A stretch of DNA of 47,618 nt from an uncultured Clostridia bacterium. Lineage in GTDB: Bacteria > Bacillota > Clostridia > Christensenellales > UBA1242. The translations under genes and the position numbers were made by a program. The DNA lies in NCBI GenBank assembly GCA_944350275.1, contig CALVOK010000011.1:89698-137315 (forward strand), in the 5' to 3' direction. Below are positions 40,468 to 47,618 of the stretch, in pieces (the stretch's first letter is position 1; each line of letters opens with the position of its first letter). A model generated the notes under the pieces. It saw only the letters and a list, made by a program, of their open reading frames with translations, was not told the DNA's origin and made no database searches.

Positions 40468-41484
40468 TTAGTCCTTGATTTCCTCTTTATTTTTCCTCTT
40501 TAAATTAATTTTATGAATTCTTTTGTCATGTTTTTCCTTATTCTTAAGAGGTTTTATCTTCTTAACCTTCTTGTCTTTACTACCCTTTACCTTTTTTACC
40601 TTTTGCTTTTTGTTCTTTCTGATAAGTTTCTTCGGTATTGTTCCATCATCTGGCATACTTTGAAGAAGTGTATCTGGATTTGCAAGAATATCGTTGCAAA
40701 GTTTTAGGGTCTTGCCCATATAAAAACCATCGGCAACACGTTCATCAAGGCTCATCCCCAAATTCATAAATTTGCCAATCTTTATTTCTTTATTGTTTTC
40801 TATATAAGGCTCCATTCTCTCCTTTCCCATGGAAACAAACATAGATGTCGTTCCAAAGTTATATAGATGGTGATAGATATGTCCAAGTTTGATTGATTTT
40901 AGGTTCGTTAAAAAGCAACTTGTATGAAATGGACTTGCATTTACCATCCCTTTTGTAAGCATACCATGTCTATCCATCCATCTAAAAATAGCAAGTGCCC
41001 ATCTAAACATAAAATCTGGAAGTTTGACAAGTTTTGAGGCAAATTTTGTAGTCTTGTCAACCTCTCCTTTCATTGTAACCTTTGCTATCTCACTATCCAC
41101 AATCTCTTTAACCTCTGGAAGCGACTCCCTACCAGTAAACATAAATTTTAAAGTTATATTATCACTATCTTCGTCAAGTCTTTTCTTAACATCCATTGAT
41201 ACACTTATGTAGTTTCGTTGATAAATTGACCCTCTCATAATAAAGCGGTTTAGTTTTTTTCGTGTATACATAATTCGCACAAGAGTTGCAATAACAAGGT
41301 GCATATAGTTATAACTATTACCGTTACGTCTCTCTCTTGCAATAAATTCATCCAGTGTCACGCAAGGTACTTTCACTGTGGTATAATTTACCGCGTCTAT
41401 TCGCTGAGGCATAAAGAAAGGCTCGGCTTTATCAATAATATTCATATTTTTTACTTTTTTACCATCACATCTATGTCCAAACAT
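40468..41484 (-). CDS. Acyltransferase-fold (E2/CAT-like) protein with Lys-rich tail
   Basis: This 338-residue protein resembles the catalytic domain of 2-oxo-acid dehydrogenase E2 / chloramphenicol acetyltransferase. Conserved stretches are EPFFMPQRIDAVNYTTVKVP, YNYMHLVIATLVRIMYTRKK, GMVNASPFHTSCFLTNLKSI, HIYHHLYNFGTTSMFVSMGK and MNLGMSLDERVADGFYMGKT. The last corresponds to the HxxxDG active-site motif, but His is replaced by Glu (DERVADG). There is no lipoyl domain. The final 55 residues are strongly basic. Its ATG overlaps the rarA stop (TAATG), with SD AGAGGAG, so it was cotranscribed with rarA before the prophage inserted. Confidence 0.75.
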   Translation of the reverse strand: MFGHRCDGKKVKNMNIIDKAEPFFMPQRIDAVNYTTVKVPCVTLDEFIARERRNGNSYNYMHLVIATLVRIMYTRKKLNRFIMRGSIYQRNYISVSMDVKKRLDEDSDNITLKFMFTGRESLPEVKEIVDSEIAKVTMKGEVDKTTKFASKLVKLPDFMFRWALAIFRWMDRHGMLTKGMVNASPFHTSCFLTNLKSIKLGHIYHHLYNFGTTSMFVSMGKERMEPYIENNKEIKIGKFMNLGMSLDERVADGFYMGKTLKLCNDILANPDTLLQSMPDDGTIPKKLIRKNKKQKVKKVKGSKDKKVKKIKPLKNKEKHDKRIHKINLKRKNKEEIKD

Positions 41485-41912
41485 TAATTTTCTCCTCTAA
41501 ATTTTTTTCTTATTAAATTTTTTTCTTTTCCATTCTTACTAGGCACATAATAAACTCTATCTTTGAGCGAATCAGGCATATACTGTTGTTTTACATAACC
41601 GCCATAGTCATGTGGGTATTTGTACGAACCATGTCCATCATCATTTGTGCTAGGATGATTTTTAAGGTGATTTGGAACCTTATTATCTGTAGAATATAGT
41701 GCATCTTTTTCCGCTAAGTGCATTGCCGTCACGACAGAATTTGATTTTTCAGCCTCACAGACATAAATAATTGCATGAGTCAATGGTATAAGTCCCTCTG
41801 GTAAACCCATTTTCTCGACCGCATACATAGCACTTGTTGCAAGAAGTAACGCGTTCGAATCTGCCATGCCCACGTCCTCGCAAGTATTCCCCTTTGTGCA
41901 AACCCTTGGCAT
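41484..41912 (-). pseudogene. rarA: RarA/MgsA C-terminal fragment, gene interrupted by prophage
   Basis: From CEDVGMADSNALLLATSAMY to YKYPHDYGGYVKQQYMPDSL this matches the C-terminal domains of RarA, the AAA+ ATPase acting at stalled replication forks (family: SEDVG.ADP.AL; APKSN; YKY.HDY...V.QQYLP). The AAA+ domain (about 290 residues) is missing. Upstream sequence belongs to the prophage integrase. The first 10-11 codons of this ORF (MPRVCTKGNT) are not RarA-like and probably come from the phage side. A shorter product could start at the ATG of GMADSNALL. The remaining rarA should lie beyond the other prophage end, outside the window. Confidence 0.88.
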
Positions 41913-43582
41913 GAAAAGTCCACAGCGGGACTATTGTTACTATTGATAGCACAATCGCTTTTTTTATTATAATGGTTATTTTCAAAATTGTCAAACTTTA
42001 GCTTATATTTTACTTCAATTTTTTCATCAAATATTGTTATTTTATTTATTAAGTTTATAAGCATAGACTTTTTTTCATTTATATCTTGCAAATCAAACCT
42101 TTCTGACCAGTCTTTCAAATCTTCATTTAGTTCTTTTTGTTTATTTAATGTTTTTCGTAAATTTTCTATTTTATCATCAATTTCACTGCTCTTATTTTTT
42201 AACTCTAGAATCTCTTTTTCTTTAGTTTCTATCAACTCCGATATTAACTTTTCAGAAAATTGACTTTGTCCTATTATGATTTTGTAAACTTCTTCTTTTA
42301 ATTTTTCTAGTTCTTTTTCTTTTTGAGTGTGTTCCCTGCCTATTCTTCTTAATTGCTCAACGAAGTCATTCTCTTGAGATTTCATTTTTTCTTCTTGATT
42401 TATAAGCAATTTATCTATATCAGTTTCAAGTAGAAATTTCTTTGCATCATCTATTATAAGTTTATCTAGTTTATCTGCATTGATAGGTTTTTTGTCGCAT
42501 TGCCCTTCTTTTGGAAGCCTGTGCGAACCACACCTATAAAAACTCGATTCATGAATATATTCCGAGCCATCTTGCCTTTGCTTTCTACATACCTGTGTAT
42601 GTGCTGTATATTTCCTACCACATTCACAATATAGCAACCCTGTTAAAAGCCTTGAACCTCTAACAGTCGGTCTTTTCCCATTTATTACCTTTCTGTTTTC
42701 AGTTAGCATATCCTGGACTTCATAAAATGTCTTTTCATCAATGAGTTTTAAATGCTCCATAATTGGTGAAACCACTCTAACATTTTTAGATACTTTTCCT
42801 AGTTCGTATATTCCTATATAAAGTTTGTTCCTTAAAATCTTTGATACCGTGTTCGAAGCCCATAATGTGCCATTCTTTGTTGGAACTTCTTCATCATTCA
42901 AGATTTTTGCTATTGCTTTTGAACTATAGTGTTCCTTATATAAGTTAAATATTCGTTTAACTATTTTAGATGCATAAGGATCTATTTCAATGTCAAATAT
43001 TGGCCTACCTTTAAAGTTTAATGTTCCGTTACTAACTGTTTTATATCCATAAGGTGGATTACCACCTCGCCACTTGCCTTGCTCTACACCTTTCACATTT
43101 GCATCTTTAATTCTTTGAGATGTTTTTAAACTTTCGCCTTCTGCCTGCCAAAACCTTATATAAGTCATCAATTTATCATTATGTGTTTTAGCAGAAATTT
43201 CGCCTTCTGTATAGGATAAAACTTTAATACCTCTAGCATTAAGGAATGAAACTATAAGTGGTGTTTCATCTGCTATTCTTCCTAATCTATCAGACATATA
43301 AATGCCTAGAACTTCGAACTCATGTCTATCGGCCATTGCTTTCAATCGCACTATTTCATCTCTGTTCTCTGCCGATACTTTAAAGCCTGATACACCACCT
43401 TCTACCAACTCTTCTTTTAAAACTTCGTATCCTAGTCTTTCTCCCCAAGGTCGAAGTATGCTTCGCTGTAATGGTATGTCATATTCAATATGTCCATCTT
43501 CTCTTACAATCTTTTGAGTTTGCTTTTTTGTTGAATTTCGAAGAAGTATCAACATTCTTGGTTTTCTAGTTTCAGTTTCCAT
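41780..43582 (-). CDS. Large serine recombinase (prophage integrase)
   Basis: This 600-residue protein has an N-terminal resolvase domain: catalytic Ser in MLILLRNSTKKQTQ, GGVSGFKVSAENRDEIVRLK and the Arg motif YMSDRLGRIADET. A recombinase domain follows (about 175-290, GKWRGGNPPYGYK to KILRNKLYIGIYEL), then a zinc ribbon (GLLYCECGRKYTAHTQVC; FYRCGSHRLPKEGQCDKKP) and a coiled coil (about 400-500), as in phage integrases of this type. The frame continues past the conserved body through NNSPAVDFSCQGFAQRG into the rarA sequence in another frame, so the last 30-35 residues are encoded by host DNA. SD GGGAG. Confidence 0.93.
   Translation of the reverse strand: METETRKPRMLILLRNSTKKQTQKIVREDGHIEYDIPLQRSILRPWGERLGYEVLKEELVEGGVSGFKVSAENRDEIVRLKAMADRHEFEVLGIYMSDRLGRIADETPLIVSFLNARGIKVLSYTEGEISAKTHNDKLMTYIRFWQAEGESLKTSQRIKDANVKGVEQGKWRGGNPPYGYKTVSNGTLNFKGRPIFDIEIDPYASKIVKRIFNLYKEHYSSKAIAKILNDEEVPTKNGTLWASNTVSKILRNKLYIGIYELGKVSKNVRVVSPIMEHLKLIDEKTFYEVQDMLTENRKVINGKRPTVRGSRLLTGLLYCECGRKYTAHTQVCRKQRQDGSEYIHESSFYRCGSHRLPKEGQCDKKPINADKLDKLIIDDAKKFLLETDIDKLLINQEEKMKSQENDFVEQLRRIGREHTQKEKELEKLKEEVYKIIIGQSQFSEKLISELIETKEKEILELKNKSSEIDDKIENLRKTLNKQKELNEDLKDWSERFDLQDINEKKSMLINLINKITIFDEKIEVKYKLKFDNFENNHYNKKSDCAINSNNSPAVDFSCQGFAQRGILARTWAWQIRTRYFLQQVLCMRSRKWVYQRDLYH
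41880..41935. other. Prophage-chromosome junction (candidate att site) in rarA
   Basis: RarA similarity begins at GAGGACGTGGGC (minus strand, about 41884-41873), while upstream sequence is the integrase 3' end. The crossover must lie close to this change. The other att copy is outside the window, so the core cannot be fixed. Confidence 0.6.
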
Positions 43583-43649
43583 TCTAATCTCCCATTATTT
43601 CCTTAATACAAACACTGTCACAAAAACAGAATAAAGTCCAGAGAAAAGC

Positions 43650-43838
43650 CTAAATAAAAAGCAGAAAAACCCACTTTTTTAAATTATAATCGTACCGTGC
43701 CAACTCTACACTGTCATCAAAAAAAACTCGCTTAAAATAGCGAGTTCCTTTGATGGTTGTGTATTCTTGAAATTTTATTTCTTTGTCTTTATATTCGTTA
43801 CTTCTTGGCACCTCATCACGCAATGGTGCTTCTTGCAT
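43650..43838 (-). CDS. Small phage protein of unknown function
   Basis: This 62-residue charged protein (RSNEYKDKEIKFQEYTTIKG; FKRVFFDDSVELARYDYNLK) has no membrane helix. Its ATG overlaps the stop of the upstream holin-like gene (TAATG). It is the last gene before the integrase. I do not recognise the family. Confidence 0.6.
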   Translation of the reverse strand: MQEAPLRDEVPRSNEYKDKEIKFQEYTTIKGTRYFKRVFFDDSVELARYDYNLKKWVFLLFI

Positions 43839-44188
43839 TAAACACCATCCTGGCTGTTATCTTCTGATTGTTCATCATCTTGTGTTTCATTCTTTTGTTC
43901 TTTGACATCAATACCAAATTGCTTTAATTGTTTAAAGATTTGGTTGCAACCTGTTGCAGATAGTCCACTAGCACCACCAATAAGTATTGCAGTGCCAATA
44001 TTTGTTGCAGATATAATTGATGGTATAAAATAAAAACAAATAATGCCAAATATAATTCCCAATACACCTGCTATAATAGGAATAATTCGAATAAGCGTTT
44101 CATTATCTTTTGCTATAAATTTTTTATAAATTTCCATAAGAACAAAAACCAGTGCAACAATAACTGGTACACAAACTATTTCTAACAT
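43838..44188 (-). CDS. Holin-like phage membrane protein
   Basis: This 116-residue protein has three predicted membrane helices (about 3-20, 30-52 and 60-80), the last with a Gly-rich stretch (GTAILIGGASGLSATGCNQI), then an acidic, Gln-rich soluble tail (QKNETQDDEQSEDNSQDG). Size, topology and place after the tail-fibre genes suggest a holin that permeabilises the membrane at lysis. No diagnostic motif is visible. It overlaps its upstream neighbour. Confidence 0.6.
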   Translation of the reverse strand: MLEIVCVPVIVALVFVLMEIYKKFIAKDNETLIRIIPIIAGVLGIIFGIICFYFIPSIISATNIGTAILIGGASGLSATGCNQIFKQLKQFGIDVKEQKNETQDDEQSEDNSQDGV

Positions 44189-44493
44189 TTATCATTCCCT
44201 CCATCTGTCGAATTTTCAATCAAAAAATCGAGCATTTCTTTATTTGCTTCTTCATACAAATCCATTGCCTTCTTCATTTCGCCATTTGTTTTTCCATCTC
44301 TCAATGCAACTGAATTTGCGTGAGTAAGTTCGCCTATGGCATTTATACTCTTAATAACGAGAATATCTTTTTTGTGAGCTATTTCTTCCCTTTTTTCATC
44401 TTGTTTTGCTTTCTTTTTGAAAAAGTGTTGCAAGAAAAAAAGCACCATACCACTTATGATGCTTGCCAAAACACTTAATATAATCGATACCAT
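44182..44493 (-). CDS. Phage membrane-anchored protein near holin
   Basis: This 103-residue protein has one N-terminal membrane helix (about 2-24), a basic stretch (KKKAKQDEKREEIAHKKD) and a helical region (SINAIGELTHANSVALRDGK, TNGEMKKAMDLYEEANKEML). Similar short proteins occur beside holins in Firmicute phages; the role is unknown. It starts 12 bases after the Gly-rich tail protein, with SD AAAAGGAG. Confidence 0.6.
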   Translation of the reverse strand: MVSIILSVLASIISGMVLFFLQHFFKKKAKQDEKREEIAHKKDILVIKSINAIGELTHANSVALRDGKTNGEMKKAMDLYEEANKEMLDFLIENSTDGGNDKC

Positions 44494-44504
44494 CTTTTCT
44501 CCTT

Positions 44505-45641
44505 TTAATAGAAAATGGCAAAGCCTGGAAGTCCACCATCTCCGCCATTTGCTCCGCCTGCGGGTGAACCTGAACCACCGCCTCCACCTCCAGATGTTCC
44601 CGCTTGTCCTGCAGAGCCTGTTCCTGTATCTCCCGCTTTACCACCATCTCTATAACCACCAGCACCACCACTGCCATGAGATGTTGTGTCTTTATTATCT
44701 GGTCCTTGTCCGCCATAACCAGTTAAATATATTCTCCCATAATTTCCTTCTGGATTTCCAGCATAAGGCGATTGTGAGTTTTTAAAAGTATTATCTGTTC
44801 CATTCCAACCATTGTATTTCTTTTTGCCAGTTTGACTTGCTTCAAGCCTTTCTATAAGTGGCAAATTGCCATATGATTGAACAACCGTTGCTCCACCACC
44901 TTGTAAACTATCGGTATACCATCTAGGATTATTGCTTACCCCACTATAACCACCATAGCAACTGCACCAAGCAGAATTTAGGTTTGATGATGCATAAACC
45001 TTTATCCCTGGTGCCTGATAGGTTGTGTCACTACTATTATTTGTCCTTCCTGTCTTATCAGTATCGGAATCAGTGACAAATTTTAGATATTCGTTATTGC
45101 GAATTAAGGCGGTAAGCATAACTTTACCGCCTCCACCACCGCCGACACCGCCCCAGTTGCCAACTAAAAACCAATATGCTCCACCACCGCCTTTACCACC
45201 TGCACCCCAGCAAACTAAATTTACTATGCAGTCTTTGTTCTTTGCGTGTGATGTAGTAACTAGAAATCCTGATGCTTTGTTTGGCTCAGTTGTTAAATAT
45301 AAACTACCATTTACATTGTTTAAATAGTTAGTTTGTCCAACGCCCTCACGCACCGCTTTGTATGAGACATTTCTTGGCCTTGTTCCATCATACATAACCT
45401 TTTGAACAACACCATTTACCTTGATTTTGCCTTCAGCGGCATCATAATCAGGGTTCGAACTATAATTATTGGCATCAGGCAATTTCCAACCAGTAATAAT
45501 CTTTTGAGCTCCAGAATCAACCGTTGAGCTTATGCCCTTTATTTTCCCTGGAAATGCTGGATGTTGAGTTCCTACTTCTGTTGTTTCAATTGGAGTTGTG
45601 TATTCCAAGATATCAACACCATTTATTTTTAGTGTTCCCAT
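44505..45641 (-). CDS. Gly-rich phage tail/adhesin protein
   Basis: In this 378-residue protein the first 150 residues are of mixed composition (ITGWKLPDANNYSSNPDYDA; GTRPRNVSYKAVREGVGQTN). The rest contains long glycine tracts (WGAGGKGGGGAYWFL; GGVGGGGGGKVML; GTSGGGGGGSGSPAGGANGG) and ends GDGGLPGFAIFY. Such segments pack as polyglycine-II sheets in receptor-binding tips of tail fibres. It follows the predicted tail fibre and an unknown gene, so it probably belongs to host recognition. Confidence 0.75.
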   Translation of the reverse strand: MGTLKINGVDILEYTTPIETTEVGTQHPAFPGKIKGISSTVDSGAQKIITGWKLPDANNYSSNPDYDAAEGKIKVNGVVQKVMYDGTRPRNVSYKAVREGVGQTNYLNNVNGSLYLTTEPNKASGFLVTTSHAKNKDCIVNLVCWGAGGKGGGGAYWFLVGNWGGVGGGGGGKVMLTALIRNNEYLKFVTDSDTDKTGRTNNSSDTTYQAPGIKVYASSNLNSAWCSCYGGYSGVSNNPRWYTDSLQGGGATVVQSYGNLPLIERLEASQTGKKKYNGWNGTDNTFKNSQSPYAGNPEGNYGRIYLTGYGGQGPDNKDTTSHGSGGAGGYRDGGKAGDTGTGSAGQAGTSGGGGGGSGSPAGGANGGDGGLPGFAIFY

Positions 45642-46175
45642 TTAACAGTCCTCAACTTCACTTACTATTTTATCTTTAACAGCTTGATACAAGGTTGAAA
45701 GGTCATTTGATTTTATTTCTTCAATTCCAATAATCATATTGCCCATGTAATCTATTTTCTTGCTAAAACTATCTTCTAGTCCAAGTTCTACCCATTTTTC
45801 TTTGTATTTTAGTTTGGTAAAATCTATATCTTCTTTTAATAACTTATCTATTAAATATAAGCCTTCCTCTTGCATACTTTCGTGCAACTCAACTTTTTCT
45901 TTAATGGTTGGATGATTTGAAAGAAATTCATCTCTATCTTCAATTGTGTCAATTGGTTGTATGGCATTTGTTTCATCAATAATTGATGAAATATTATTAA
46001 CTAGAAATGTATTTACATTGCCAGCAAAGTTTTTAACCTTGTTGTAAATTTCTTTTTCTCTTTGTCTTGTTTCTGCTGATGCATACACTCCCATTTCAAT
46101 ATCAGTCGAATTTTCAACAAAGTTACTAGTGCTTTTTATAATTTTATAATAGTTATTATCAAAAAATATTGCCAT
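45642..46175 (-). CDS. Phage protein of unknown function downstream of tail fibre
   Basis: This 177-residue protein is soluble and helical (ASAETRQREKEIYNKVKNFA; EFLSNHPTIKEKVELHESMQ; LKYKEKWVELGLEDSFSKKI). I chose the ATG at 46175 because GGGAG lies 6 bases before it; a second in-frame ATG at 46181 directly abuts that SD. It could be a tail-fibre assembly or chaperone protein, judged only from its place between two tail genes. Confidence 0.6.
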   Translation of the reverse strand: MAIFFDNNYYKIIKSTSNFVENSTDIEMGVYASAETRQREKEIYNKVKNFAGNVNTFLVNNISSIIDETNAIQPIDTIEDRDEFLSNHPTIKEKVELHESMQEEGLYLIDKLLKEDIDFTKLKYKEKWVELGLEDSFSKKIDYMGNMIIGIEEIKSNDLSTLYQAVKDKIVSEVEDC

Positions 46176-46185
46176 AGACATCTCC

Positions 46186-47613
46186 CTATACTAAATCAAC
46201 GACTTTGGCTTTCAATAAAGTAAAAGTCGTTGTTCCATTAAGCATATTATTAATTTGTGTTTGTAAGTCATCATATTTAGCGTTAAGTTCACTGGTTGTA
46301 GAAAGTTTTTCCCAACTTCCCCATTCTGTATTACCTGTTCCTACTCTATAATAAATTCCAGACTGGTTTTGTGCAATTTGCGATGGATAGCCACCAGTAC
46401 TATCTGTCCACATACAACTTGTTATAACAATTGAATATGTTCCAGCACCAGATAATCCAATTATCTCATTGGACTTAAATTCGCATTGAATAGTTTGTGG
46501 CGAAGAATTAAAATATTCTTCCGGTGTAGAGTTCACATTTCTAGTGTCATATTCGCTCAAATATTTACTTTTACCAACAATACTTGCACCTGAAATTATG
46601 CTTGAAATATCAGTGCTATTTTGAGAAATCAAGTTCTTTATAGTAGTAGAAAAGTTGGCATCATTATCTATTGCCTGTGCTATTTTCTTAAGTGTATCTA
46701 GACTATCTGGGGAATTATCGACAATTTGATTGATAGCTCTCTCTACCGAACTTGCTATCAGGTCTTTTAATATTCGCCCTTGATTTGCGGATAAGGCATA
46801 ATCTGCATGTTCAGAGGTTAAATTATCAATAATTGTTATGCCGGCATCATTGCCTTTCAATGCTAGCAAGCCCCAATAATCGTTGTCAGAACTATCCGTT
46901 GGTGCTTGATTGGTGTTTGTAATCTTACAATAGTAAGTACACCCATATCTGCTGACAGTGTCTATATAATACTCATCATTGATATATTGTGTGCCACTAT
47001 CCCAAGCGCCACGATTTCTATATGAAGTCCCCTTCTTAGGTTCTGGCAAAGTAAATTTTAAGTTTTTATGCTTCGTAGCATTGTCAGTTTCAATTATAAC
47101 ATTTGGATCTTGCTCACAATCTACTACCTCTTTCGATACTGTCAAGTTTTCCACTATTTCTAATGCTTTATTTGAAGTATTGACAGCATTATTTGAATTA
47201 GTTAGTGCTGTTTGAGAATTGTTGTTTGCAATTTCTGCATCTTGTGCTGCTTCACTCGCTGATTGTTGAGCTTGTTCGGCTGATTGTTGAGCCTGTGAAG
47301 CTGATGATTGTGCTTGACTTGTTAGCTCTGATGATTCTTCCACTAGTTCCAAACTTGATTGTGCAGATGAGGCAGCCTCGTTAGCCTTTGTTTCGCATGT
47401 TTTTGCATATTGTTCTGCCTTTGTGGCATCTTGTTGTGCAGATAAAGCACTTGCCGCAGACTCTCTTGCACTATTTTCTGCAGCCTTTGCGGATTCCATT
47501 GCTAGATTGCTATATTCGTAAGCCTTAACAATGAGATCTGGATTCTCCACGCTTAACTGCTTTGCATAATTAATAGCCTCGTTAACTTTTAGTTTCAGCA
47601 TTTTAAATGGCAC
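46186..47613 (-). CDS. Phage tail fibre with coiled-coil shaft and pyocin-knob-like tip (5' end uncertain)
   Basis: In this 475-residue ORF residues about 20-155 are a long Ala/Ser/Gln coiled coil (SASQAQQSAEQAQQSASEAA), typical of a trimeric fibre shaft. At about 195-250 is a carbohydrate-binding-like stretch (YRNRGAWDSGTQYINDEYYI; YYCKITNTNQAPTDSSDNDY). Residues 365-440 resemble a pyocin-knob domain (GAGTYSIVITSCMWTDSTGG; IYYRVGTGNTEWGSWEKLST). The frame starts at GTG 5 bases from the window edge with no SD and is open further upstream, so it may be the C-terminal part of a longer gene. Confidence 0.78.
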   Translation of the reverse strand: MPFKMLKLKVNEAINYAKQLSVENPDLIVKAYEYSNLAMESAKAAENSARESAASALSAQQDATKAEQYAKTCETKANEAASSAQSSLELVEESSELTSQAQSSASQAQQSAEQAQQSASEAAQDAEIANNNSQTALTNSNNAVNTSNKALEIVENLTVSKEVVDCEQDPNVIIETDNATKHKNLKFTLPEPKKGTSYRNRGAWDSGTQYINDEYYIDTVSRYGCTYYCKITNTNQAPTDSSDNDYWGLLALKGNDAGITIIDNLTSEHADYALSANQGRILKDLIASSVERAINQIVDNSPDSLDTLKKIAQAIDNDANFSTTIKNLISQNSTDISSIISGASIVGKSKYLSEYDTRNVNSTPEEYFNSSPQTIQCEFKSNEIIGLSGAGTYSIVITSCMWTDSTGGYPSQIAQNQSGIYYRVGTGNTEWGSWEKLSTTSELNAKYDDLQTQINNMLNGTTTFTLLKAKVVDLV

Positions 47614-47618
47614 TAATG

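Noticed and set aside
1..47618. CRISPR arrays, tRNA or rRNA genes, replication origin
   Set aside because: I saw no regularly spaced repeats, no tRNA cloverleaf with a CCA-like end, no rRNA segment and no DnaA-box cluster. tRNA absence was judged by eye only.

Overview
The window is AT-rich DNA from a low-GC, spore-forming Firmicute, most likely an uncultured member of the Clostridia. The evidence is a complete spoIIIAA-AH operon, a ytxC homologue, an L20-type leader on infC, a T-box leader on thrS, and the Firmicute gene orders spoIIIA-asp23-nusB-xseAB, rimP-nusA-ylxRQ-infB-rbfA-DHH-truB and rpsB-tsf-frr-uppS-cdsA-rseP. All assignments are made by eye from translated sequence and motifs; no database was searched.

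Layout: nearly everything lies on the minus strand, so transcription runs from high to low coordinates. 1-2280: yebC (cut by the window edge), then the infC-rpmI-rplT-TrmH operon with its leader and attenuator. 2281-10002: a CNNM-like membrane protein, xseB-xseA-nusB-asp23, then spoIIIAH back to spoIIIAA. 10109-11429: an ArsR-like regulator and efp, with an odd terminator between them. 11482-19587: the translation/transcription operon rimP-nusA-ylxR-ylxQ-infB-rbfA-nrnA-truB-AP endonuclease. 19588-26834: a PolC-like exonuclease without polymerase, rseP, cdsA, uppS, frr, tsf, rpsB; pyrH, dxr and ispG, often found in this cluster, are absent. 27061-33720: secF, secD, a small membrane protein, a possibly leaderless transglutaminase-like gene, yajC, and thrS with its T-box. 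33834-41484: ytxC, one plus-strand lipoprotein, a 45-residue lysine-periodic peptide gene, DUF1292, ruvX, a HAD phosphatase, polA, a small membrane protein and an acyltransferase-fold protein. 41484-47618: the 3' part of rarA, interrupted by the end of a prophage whose large serine integrase is followed upstream by holin-region and tail-fibre genes.

Functionally this is mostly core machinery: translation initiation and ribosome assembly (IF2, IF3, RbfA, RimP, S2, L20, L35, EF-Ts, EF-P, Frr), transcription elongation (NusA, NusB), Sec translocation (SecD, SecF, YajC), undecaprenyl and phospholipid precursors (UppS, CdsA), DNA repair (PolA, RuvX, ExoVII, AP endonuclease, RarA), and the SpoIIIA mother-cell-to-forespore channel.

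The most interesting points are: (1) a protein at the polC locus that keeps the PolC N-terminal, OB and proofreading-exonuclease parts but has lost PHP and polymerase; (2) SecD and SecF that both lack the transmembrane aspartates of the proton-driven motor; (3) a 45-residue peptide gene with lysine at nearly every third position; (4) a prophage in rarA whose integrase frame runs across the attachment junction into host DNA; (5) a gene that appears to be transcribed as a leaderless mRNA from a promoter next to an 18-bp perfect palindrome; (6) an ArsR-like gene whose mRNA 5' and 3' ends are complementary; and (7) an efp terminator that carries an IS3-like terminus.
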